A stretch of DNA of 64,000 bases from Aureliella helgolandensis (lineage in GTDB: Bacteria > Planctomycetota > Planctomycetia > Pirellulales > Pirellulaceae), in assembly GCF_007752135.1 (NCBI RefSeq), contig NZ_CP036298.1:6502501-6566500 (forward strand), written 5' to 3'. The notes beneath the pieces were generated by a model, which was not told where the DNA came from, made no database searches, and worked only from the letters and a program-made list of their open reading frames with translations. Below, piece by piece: positions 19,354 to 25,850 of this stretch. The first letter of the stretch is position 1, and every line of letters starts with the position of its first letter. The position numbers and the translations under genes were made by a program.

Positions 19354-19604
19354 TTAGAACCCGCGCGGTTTATTCGCTCTGGCCTATGCCGATCGGGATT
19401 CTAATTTGGCCTGAATTGGGAGAATTGGAAAAGAGCAAGTAAAAAAACATTGGGAGACTGAAAATGGTTGTTTGCCTATGGGATCGCAGAGCCGGTGGGA
19501 CACCCACCAAAACAGGAAAAAGAGGCAGGCAGAATAAGCAAGGCAAGCGTACTGCACAGTTCGCTATCTTCGGCGGGTATCGCCTGTCGTTCATGTGCCG
19601 TTAG

Positions 19605-20328
19605 AACCTCCGCTCGCAAAGCCGCGCCGGCAAAGTGATCACCGACGCCAAACAATACTTTACGGCCGCCGTCCGCTTCCGCTTGCTGCCTGAGAACCCG
19701 TTTGACGGCCTGAACCTGTCCCAACCTCACGATCGCGGCCGTGAAGCCTACGTTAGCCCAGAAACAACGCGTAAGCTCCTGTTGCACGCTGCCCCTATTA
19801 TTCGCCTTGATCGCAATTGCTCGTTTTGGCTGCCTCCGCATGCCCTCTGAGCTCTTGCAGCTGCAGTGGAACCACATCGATTGGGAAAACGGCCGCTTAA
19901 CCATTCATTCTCCCAAAACCGAAACGACTAAACCGGTGCGGGTGATCCCACTATTCCCCGAATTCCGTCCCGCGCTCGAGGTATTGTTTGCCGATGCCCC
20001 GGCCGGCTCTCAATACGTGTTCGATCGTTACCGATCCACGGCCGCAAAGGTCTACCGGGCTGCCATGCTACGGATCTTGACCGCTGCAGGGATAGAACCC
20101 TGGCCCAAACTGTGGATGAACTTGCGGGCCAGCTGCCGAACCGACCAATTGGAGCGTTTCCCCGATCACGTGGTGAACTATTGGCTAGGTCACACCGGCA
20201 CTGTGGGTGCCAAGCACTGTGATCGAGTGCATGACGGGCACTACACAGAGGCTTGCGGGGTCGCCTGCGGGGTCGCAGACTCGCCTTTGACCGCTCCCAG
20301 CCGCCCGCCCGAAGAGTCAAAACATTAA
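19605..20328 (+). pseudogene. Relict tyrosine integrase, frameshifted
   Basis: Two frames together encode integrase-like sequence. 'AKQYFTAAVRFRLLPENPF' and 'ETTRKLLLHAAP' lie in one frame up to about 19795. 'LIAIARFGCLRMPSELLQLQ' and onward lies in another, implying a frameshift near 19790-19800. Compared with the intact integrase at 25851, the box II His is Asn ('MNLRASCRTD') and the position of the nucleophilic Tyr is Cys ('GAKHCDRVHDGHY'), although WLGH is kept. The N-terminal half is missing. It is followed by its own hairpin and a foreign tRNA 3' end, so it marks an older element. Confidence 0.75.
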
Positions 20329-20363
20329 AAAACCCTTGGAATTAGCGAAATCCCAAGGGTTTG
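20329..20363. terminator. Hairpin after the relict integrase
   Basis: Stem AACCCTTGG / CCAAGGGTT with a 13-nt loop. It has the same layout as the hairpin next to the intact integrase's attachment site (27073-27107) and is probably a tRNA-terminator mimic of the older element. Confidence 0.5.
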
Positions 20364-20375
20364 TAGTTAGCTCTA

Positions 20376-20398
20376 GTACCCCGTAAGGGATTCGAACC
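20376..20398 (-). other. Relict attachment site: 3' end of a different tRNA
   Basis: On the minus strand it reads GGTTCGAATCCC followed by TTACGGGGTAC, the T-loop and acceptor end of a tRNA other than tRNA-Ser. The 5' half of the T-stem does not pair with it and no rest of a tRNA is present. It is placed relative to the relict integrase as attR is to the intact one. Confidence 0.6.
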
Positions 20399-20545
20399 AA
20401 CCCAATAAAACGCGGCCTTTTAGGGCTCGAAATGGCCTCTGCGGGGTCGGGCCACAATGGTACTTGAGGCGCCAACGGCTTTAGTCAACAATGCAACCAC
20501 TGTATTGAATTGCATTATCCGCTGAACAACCTAGCCCCTGATCAC

Positions 20546-21721
20546 ATGGATACTAAGCCCAAACACACATATATCCTTGGGGCCGGTTTCAGCATGCCGC
20601 TGGGTGGGCCTAGCTTTGAGCAACTGCTCTCACCGGACTTCGAAAACGCTCTGAAATGGGTGGACGGCCTACCTTCTGAAGAAGTGTATTTCGATGTATT
20701 CCAAAACATAGGTGAACGGCGTGAAAATGCTCAAGCTATTTCAAAGAAGCGGTTCAATGTCGAAGAGCTCCTAGAAAAACTGGATGACTGTGAGCACTGC
20801 CCATGGTCGGATACCTTTCAAGACTCGATTCTAGACGCCATCCTTTCGCCTGATATTGCAGCCCTCGTCTCAAATGGAACACAGTCGTTCATACGCGCTC
20901 GGAAGTTGGACCTTTTCCGCCAAATCAATATGGCTGTGCGAGCCAGACTGGCCCTCGAAACATCATATTTTGTTCACCAAATCCCTAAAAGCTCTGAGAG
21001 GTGGGTGCCGTACGTCGAATGGTTCAAACAACTCACCTCTAATGACACAATCATTTCCTTCAACTACGATCCTGTAGTCGAGCTTGCTGCAGAATTCTCT
21101 GAGCGGCCATATATCGAGGAGGAGTTGATCGGGAACCTTGATTGCTACCTATCGCCAAATTCGAATATGCCTAAGCTCCTCAAGCTGCATGGCAGTTCCA
21201 ACTGGATGGATGTCGAAAATTCTGAACACGTCAAAATTCAATTGCCTCGAAACTGTGGGCACCTTGACGAGATAAGCTATGAGACGTCATTGGATGTTAT
21301 ACGAGTTGTCGGTGGGCCAGGATCCACAAAGCGGACCCTTGCATCAGGGAAACTTAAGGCTGTCTGGGACGCCGCCCGAATTGCTATTGAGAACTGCAAC
21401 ATCCTTTCGATAGTTGGCTATAGCATGCCTGCAACAGACAATTTTGCTCGCGACTTCATACTCGAATCGTTGCTGACTGCGGACAGGGATAATGACCTTT
21501 GGCTGGTTGATGTCGTTTTAGGACCGGGGGCGAGTTCTCCCGCGGGACAACGAGCCCGAGAAATACTGCGGCAGTTACTCGCATACGGGCGTGTGCAATC
21601 GAGTAGAGTTGAGTCCTTCCAACGAGTCCGCTTGCTTAGCCAATACGCACAAGACTATCTACCTTGGACTCGACCAACTACTGCAGAAAAGTCGCGTCAG
21701 CTGATTTTGGCGACAATTTAG
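20546..21721 (+). CDS. SIR2-like domain protein, candidate defence NADase
   Basis: 391 residues from ATG 20546; an in-frame TTG at 20510 is less likely. The N-terminal Rossmann motif 'YILGAGFSMPLGGPSF' is the GAGxS..P signature of SIR2-like proteins. 'DTIISFNYDPVVELAAEF' supplies the conserved NYD, 'LLKLHGSSNWM' the conserved His, and 'ILSIVGYSMPATDNFARDF' the closing motif. SIR2-like proteins of this kind in mobile elements often deplete NAD+ during phage infection. There is no second effector or sensor domain and no partner gene beside it, so defence is an inference from family and location. Confidence 0.75.
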   Translation: MDTKPKHTYILGAGFSMPLGGPSFEQLLSPDFENALKWVDGLPSEEVYFDVFQNIGERRENAQAISKKRFNVEELLEKLDDCEHCPWSDTFQDSILDAILSPDIAALVSNGTQSFIRARKLDLFRQINMAVRARLALETSYFVHQIPKSSERWVPYVEWFKQLTSNDTIISFNYDPVVELAAEFSERPYIEEELIGNLDCYLSPNSNMPKLLKLHGSSNWMDVENSEHVKIQLPRNCGHLDEISYETSLDVIRVVGGPGSTKRTLASGKLKAVWDAARIAIENCNILSIVGYSMPATDNFARDFILESLLTADRDNDLWLVDVVLGPGASSPAGQRAREILRQLLAYGRVQSSRVESFQRVRLLSQYAQDYLPWTRPTTAEKSRQLILATI

Positions 21722-21831
21722 AGGAAAAAGCAGTGTGGATCGCCACGGACTGGGCAAGCAAGTTTGTGGATGTAGTTGGCATCTTCGGTGGGTGTCAATA
21801 ACGAAACCTTTGCCAGGAAGGACCCGTGACG

Positions 21832-22005
21832 ATGCAAGACAGGCAACCACCTGAGGCACCTGCTGTCACCGGCTTGCAGTGTCCAAGCTGTGGCGGTAAC
21901 GATCTGCCAGTGTGGTACACTCGAAAGCGATTGAACAAAACTCTACGTATGCGGATCTGTTCGGGATGTGGCCGAAGGCTTATCACTTACGAACGAATTG
22001 ATTAG
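21832..22005 (+). CDS. 57-residue zinc-ribbon protein, NrdR N-domain-like
   Basis: A short gene with a strong AGGAAGGA site about 10 nt before ATG 21832. The four Cys (CPSC ... CSGC) are spaced as in the zinc ribbon of the ribonucleotide reductase repressor NrdR, and the end 'CGRRLITYERID' matches NrdR's 'CGKRFTTYER' pattern. The ATP-cone domain of NrdR is absent. It probably binds zinc and perhaps DNA, acting as a small regulator of the element; role unknown. Confidence 0.7.
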   Translation: MQDRQPPEAPAVTGLQCPSCGGNDLPVWYTRKRLNKTLRMRICSGCGRRLITYERID

Positions 22006-22044
22006 CGTGCTCCGATCGTCTAGGGGAGTCATGACCCCGCGCCG

Positions 22045-22080
22045 GTTGGCAACGTGCTTTCCTTATGGGCCGTTGCCAAC
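22045..22080. repeat. Inverted repeat upstream of the next gene
   Basis: Perfect 10-bp arms (GTTGGCAACG / CGTTGCCAAC) around a 16-nt spacer, 30 bp before the next start codon. No T-run follows; it could be an operator or an RNA hairpin. Confidence 0.6.
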
Positions 22081-22109
22081 AGGCGGGCGAACTACATAAG
22101 GTATCCACT

Positions 22110-22931
22110 ATGGATTTTGAAGCCTTTAGGAATACGTGCGTCCACACTCTACGGGACGTAATCGAATTGGTTTCTAGCGGAGCTTCCGCCACAGAAGCAA
22201 AGAGCAAAGGTTCGCCGATTCATCGCGAGCTACATGCGCTCAAAGTTGGGTTGTTGGACATCCATCTCGCCTTGGGCAATCTTGATTTCTTTGATCGGCT
22301 TTACCGTGCTCGGTCGAGTTGCAAACGCGTGCCGACCTTCGAACTTGGAGAAGAACCCAGGCGTCTGAGCTTCCCTAGTTTCGTGCATGCGTATCACTCG
22401 ATCATCGGTACGCTGCTTTCGCGATTTGAACGAGGTGATGAACTTACAACCCAGATTGAAGACTTTCGGGAAATCCTCAACTGTCGAGGGTTGGAAGCGG
22501 GCCTATGCGAAGAGCTTTGGGAAGTTAGTCAGTTGCCCGGCCTTCGGGAATGCCACAGCACCCAAAGGCAGCTGCCCGTAAACTCGCCAGGTCTACCAAT
22601 AGACTCGGTAGGTGACGGAAAGCTCGAAGAGACGCAACAGGGTGCACTAAATGGCGCAACTCTGCTTATCCCAAAGCTGTCTAAAATTGACCAGATGATT
22701 CTCTGTCAAATGTGGAAAGACAGAAACGACAGTTCAGAACCAACTTCCCAGCGTGGCGTGCTGGACTCTGGTGGGTACCCCCAACACTATAGGAAGCGCT
22801 TTACGAATTTAAAAAAGCTGGGCTTGGTTACTACCAACGAAAAGCACACGGCAACATGGCTAACTCCCATTGGTTTGGAAGTCGGTGCGGCACTAGGTGA
22901 GCGAGTGGCGCCCAAGCAAAAGGCAGAGTAA
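22110..22931 (+). CDS. Element protein of unknown function with winged-helix-like C-terminus
   Basis: 273 residues from ATG 22110, which has ATAAGG upstream; a longer in-frame start would overlap the inverted repeat. The N-terminal ~120 residues are helical, with 'HRELHALKVGLLDIHLALGN'. The middle is low-complexity. Residues ~210-270 ('FTNLKKLGLVTTNEKHTATW' then 'LTPIGLEVGAAL') look like a MarR/winged-helix unit. No enzyme motif. It lies just before the phased repeats and excisionase-like genes, so it may be a regulator of the element. Confidence 0.5.
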   Translation: MDFEAFRNTCVHTLRDVIELVSSGASATEAKSKGSPIHRELHALKVGLLDIHLALGNLDFFDRLYRARSSCKRVPTFELGEEPRRLSFPSFVHAYHSIIGTLLSRFERGDELTTQIEDFREILNCRGLEAGLCEELWEVSQLPGLRECHSTQRQLPVNSPGLPIDSVGDGKLEETQQGALNGATLLIPKLSKIDQMILCQMWKDRNDSSEPTSQRGVLDSGGYPQHYRKRFTNLKKLGLVTTNEKHTATWLTPIGLEVGAALGERVAPKQKAE

Positions 22932-22950
22932 CGGCAATTCGAACAACAAG

Positions 22951-22990
22951 GTACCAGAACAGTACCAGTTGGGTACCAGCGCAGTACTCG
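22951..22990. promoter_or_regulatory. Four phased 7-bp repeats (11-bp period)
   Basis: GTACCAG at 22951, 22962 and 22973 and the variant GTACTCG at 22984, each separated by 4 nt, giving an exact 11-bp period. All sites face one side of the helix. They lie 72 bp before the first excisionase-like gene and may bind a regulator, excisionase or initiator. Confidence 0.75.
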
Positions 22991-23061
22991 GAGAATCCAC
23001 ACGCATCGGCTACGTTTTGGATGTCGTTACAGACAGTCCATGAACGCCAGGAGCCCTTTCG

Positions 23062-23265
23062 ATGCGTAAACTACTCTCAACCCGTGACGTCGCCAATCTC
23101 ACGGGCTTTTCAATTCAAAAGATTCGCCAGCTGATTAGACGCGGCCAATTGCCTGCAGTGAACACTAGTACTGGCACTCGCGAGAGATATAGCATCCAAC
23201 AACGCGATCTCGATCAATTTCTAACTCCCAAAAAGAAACGGGAGTCGGCTCATGCCGGCGTCTAG
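23062..23265 (+). CDS. Excisionase-like HTH protein 1
   Basis: 67 residues with an AGGAG site about 10 nt before the ATG. MerR/excisionase-type helix-turn-helix: 'LLSTRDVANLTGFSIQKIRQ' plus a wing ('LPAVNTSTGTRERYSIQQRD') and a Lys-rich tail. Such small proteins bend DNA at attachment sites to favour excision, or repress transcription. The gene overlaps the next HTH gene by 14 bp, so the two are probably co-translated. They differ too much in sequence to be a recent tandem duplicate. Confidence 0.7.
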   Translation: MRKLLSTRDVANLTGFSIQKIRQLIRRGQLPAVNTSTGTRERYSIQQRDLDQFLTPKKKRESAHAGV

Positions 23266-23443
23266 ACGACCGCCCCCGCTGCTAGTCGATTCGATTACGG
23301 CGGCGGCCACGCTGGCGATAAGCCCCAGAAAACTTTGGGAGCTCGCCAAGCGTGGCGACATACCAACGGTGCGAATCGATCGCACTGTCCGGTATTCAAT
23401 TGACGATCTCAGAGCCTACGTCGATCGGCAGAGGGCCGGTTGA
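23252..23443 (+). CDS. Excisionase-like HTH protein 2
   Basis: 63 residues. Same HTH_17 architecture: 'SITAAATLAISPRKLWELAK' then 'GDIPTVRIDRTVRYSIDDLR'. The start codon lies inside the end of the preceding HTH gene, with GGGAG upstream. One of the two may be the excisionase and the other a regulator; sequence alone does not say which. Confidence 0.7.
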   Translation: MPASRRPPPLLVDSITAAATLAISPRKLWELAKRGDIPTVRIDRTVRYSIDDLRAYVDRQRAG

Positions 23444-23457
23444 TCAATCAAATAAGT

Positions 23458-23487
23458 GAGCCCACTGAGCGGCAGGTCAGTGGGCTC
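23458..23487. promoter_or_regulatory. 11-bp inverted repeat between HTH and winged-helix genes
   Basis: GAGCCCACTGA / TCAGTGGGCTC, perfect, with an 8-nt loop. It sits 15 bp after the HTH gene and 34 bp before the next start. There is no T-run, so it is more likely an operator or mRNA hairpin than an intrinsic terminator. Confidence 0.65.
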
Positions 23488-23520
23488 CAAAGTCCAACTA
23501 ACGAAGCGGAGGACACAATC

Positions 23521-23871
23521 ATGATAGGACGCGCACAGCTGCGCAGCAACCCACAACCAACACTGTTTGATCGTGGGGATGCGGCAAGGGCAGCACAAGT
23601 GGACGCACTGCGGAAATCGCGGGAATACCATTGCGAGCGCCGAGACACAGCCTACAGTGCATTCGCAGCTGCGGGCCGCGATGGCCTAACACGCCATGAG
23701 CTATCCCAAACGATGCAATGCCAACAGAGTTCTATTTGCTCTGTGGTGTTGGCCATGCTACGAGATGGCGAATTGGTAGAGCTACGAAGTCGGCGGCGCA
23801 GCACTGCCGGCGGATCAGGATGCATACTAGTGTTATCTTCTTACGAGGAGATTGCTCGCCATGCCGGCTAA
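23521..23871 (+). CDS. Small winged-helix protein
   Basis: 116 residues from ATG 23521, chosen for the GGAGGA site 8 nt upstream; a TTG at 23440 would extend it through the inverted repeat. The second half, 'GRDGLTRHELSQTMQCQQSS' then 'ICSVVLAMLRDGELVELRSR', has the helix-turn-helix plus wing pattern of MarR/ArsR-like DNA-binding domains. It is probably a regulator of the element or a replication accessory. The partner or operator is not identified. Confidence 0.55.
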   Translation: MIGRAQLRSNPQPTLFDRGDAARAAQVDALRKSREYHCERRDTAYSAFAAAGRDGLTRHELSQTMQCQQSSICSVVLAMLRDGELVELRSRRRSTAGGSGCILVLSSYEEIARHAG

Positions 23872-23921
23872 TCTAGCCACTGCGGACAAGTCGGATTGTC
23901 GCCCGCAGGGGAGTTTTCCCA

Positions 23922-24704
23922 ATGGCTAGAATCCGATCTATCAAACCCGAATTTTGCACTTCGGAACAACTCGCCGAGTGCTCGCCAACCGCGCGACTAC
24001 TTTTCATTTTGATGTGGGCACACTGTGACGATGCTGGTCGTCACCCCGCATCAGCCAAGCGGTTAAAAATGGAATGCTTTCCTGCAGATTCGTTCAGCAC
24101 TGAATTTATGGAATCGCTAGTCGCCGAACTGATCAATACTGACTTGATCGTCGAATACGAGCATAAATCCAAGCATTTTTGGCAGGTTACGGGGTGGCAC
24201 CATCAGAAAATAGACAAGCCAACCTATCGGTATGGCCCACTAGATTCGCGTGGGAGTCCCGTACCAATCGGCTACCACTCCACGACAAGTCCACAAGTAC
24301 CCCCAGAGCCCTCGGGTACGGAGTCGAGTCGAGTCGAGACGATCGGAAAGGAGTCCATCTCAGCTGCTGCTAGGGCTGCGGCGGAGAGTATTCAGCGAGG
24401 GAAGTTTCCTGACGATCCATTGGTGTCAGCTAGAAACCTTTTCAATGCCGCGCCAGCGCTCGACCGAGAGTTTGTTTGGCGAGTGAGCATCATCGCTGCT
24501 GCAATCTCCCCAGGCATGATGTCGGAAATCGTAACGCGAATAAAGGCACGAGACGTACGTAAGCCCAAAAGCTACGTCGAAGGTGCTTTGCGGGCAGAGT
24601 GCGAAAAGCAGGGTTACGATTGGAGGGAGCTAATTCCTTTCGTGCCTCCCGCGCCACCGCCGCCAACGCCTATCGAGGAAGAATCCGCAACGACTTCCGA
24701 GTAA
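23922..24704 (+). CDS. Phage-type replication protein, DnaD/O-like
   Basis: 260 residues; GGGGAG lies before ATG 23922. The N-terminal ~100 residues, starting MARIRSIKPEFCTSEQLAEC and including 'TARLLFILMWAHCDDAGRHP' and 'WQVTGWHHQKIDKPTYR', are a recognisable phage replisome-organiser-like winged helix found in many prophages. A variable linker follows, then a C-terminal helical domain (~170-240). It probably helps initiate replication of the excised element by recruiting the host helicase, which is a family-level inference. Confidence 0.7.
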   Translation: MARIRSIKPEFCTSEQLAECSPTARLLFILMWAHCDDAGRHPASAKRLKMECFPADSFSTEFMESLVAELINTDLIVEYEHKSKHFWQVTGWHHQKIDKPTYRYGPLDSRGSPVPIGYHSTTSPQVPPEPSGTESSRVETIGKESISAAARAAAESIQRGKFPDDPLVSARNLFNAAPALDREFVWRVSIIAAAISPGMMSEIVTRIKARDVRKPKSYVEGALRAECEKQGYDWRELIPFVPPAPPPPTPIEEESATTSE

Positions 24705-24929
24705 GAACAATTCGTTGCACATGACAACGCGAACTTACTTAGGCAGTCGATTGACTGCAAACATTCTCACATTCATAACAATTCCAAAATGCTTAACAAC
24801 TACCATCGTATCCCAGGCAGCCGAAGCGTTTTCCCACGCGCTCATTATTCGGCGTTGCAGGCAGTTCAATTTTCAACTTCCGATTGCAATCGGTTTGATA
24901 GTCCCCAAATGCAGGAATGGAGAAGCCAA

Positions 24930-25175
24930 ATGGAAGCCCAGGAAAATGCAAACGTCGACGCGCAACCTGTGATTGGTACGCTCCAACGGCCAATTGACGA
25001 ACTTACGCCTTTGCAAATACAAGCGGAACTCGTTTGGCGAAAGGAACGTATGATCCGCGCCCAAATGGATGAAGAAGACCGAACACGCCGGGAAGATTTC
25101 CAAAAGCTTCGCGAAATCCGGAAGCTGCAAACCGAACTCGCATCGCAAAGGCTGCACGATGCTGTTGATCGATAA
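24930..25175 (+). CDS. Small charged coiled-coil protein, unknown function
   Basis: 81 residues from ATG 24930, which has GGAGAAG 7 nt upstream; ATG 24789 is a possible longer start but its extra 47 residues do not look coding. The protein is strongly helical and charged ('QAELVWRKERMIRAQMDEED', 'FQKLREIRKLQTELASQRL'), consistent with a coiled coil. It overlaps the next gene by 17 bp, suggesting co-translation. Function unknown. Confidence 0.45.
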   Translation: MEAQENANVDAQPVIGTLQRPIDELTPLQIQAELVWRKERMIRAQMDEEDRTRREDFQKLREIRKLQTELASQRLHDAVDR

Positions 25176-25728
25176 CATCCCGATTGAAGTGAGGACGCAG
25201 GCCGGCTTGCATGAGTTTGTTCGATGCTTTCGAGAGGTTTGGGGCCGACTTCCTGAAGACGATCGCTTCGCAATCGCGACGAACCTAAAGGCAGTTGAGT
25301 GGCGAGACATGCCCATTGATACCACGCCTTACACGTTGGCCATTACCAAACGAATAGACATAACACAGTCACGCATTGAATTTGATTCGATTCACTTTAC
25401 TGGCGGTCCCGACTGTAACTACCTAAACACCATTGCACACGAGCTGCGGCACGCGTGGCAGTTCGCAACGAACTTTGAAGCATCTCAAGCATTGACGATA
25501 ATGGCCAAGCGTTTGTGCTGGGAAGTGGACGCAACAGATTACGCGCTCGAGTATGGCGGCCCAGAGTCCAACTTTTCAGAGCTTCGCGCCGGTACGCTGC
25601 CGACAGATGCGGGTTTTGATGAATTGGCAAACCTCTGGCCATGTTTAACAGGCGAGCAACGGCAAGAAGTCTTGGCTACCGTCAGGGGCATCACCGCGGA
25701 AGCCAAACAAGCCGCAATAGCCAGCTAA
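25159..25728 (+). CDS. Putative zinc metallopeptidase (HExxH) of the element
   Basis: 189 residues from ATG 25159, inside the end of the previous gene; a longer in-frame start at 25069 would overlap it by over 100 bp. The segment 'YLNTIAHELRHAWQFATNFE' contains an HExxH zinc-binding and catalytic motif. 'EVDATDYALEY' downstream could supply the third ligand. There is no signal peptide, so it acts inside the cell. In phages such proteins can be anti-repressor proteases (ImmA-like), but the fold is not established here. Confidence 0.55.
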   Translation: MLLIDNIPIEVRTQAGLHEFVRCFREVWGRLPEDDRFAIATNLKAVEWRDMPIDTTPYTLAITKRIDITQSRIEFDSIHFTGGPDCNYLNTIAHELRHAWQFATNFEASQALTIMAKRLCWEVDATDYALEYGGPESNFSELRAGTLPTDAGFDELANLWPCLTGEQRQEVLATVRGITAEAKQAAIAS

Positions 25729-25850
25729 CACTAGCCTAGGGCGTTTGCATTCAGTAACATCCACTACGCGGCTAGGGTAGCTCCCGAACAGCGATTTTCT
25801 CGATCGCCTGCCGTGCTTTCTATTCGAGAACAACTTGAGAGGTTGTATCT

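Noticed and set aside
20376-20398. tRNA gene after the relict integrase
   Set aside because: Only a 3' end is present and the T-stem does not pair, so it is an attachment-site relict.
24715-24972. Plus-strand frame between the replication gene and the small coiled-coil gene
   Set aside because: No domain and no ribosome-binding site, and it overlaps the better-supported coiled-coil gene.
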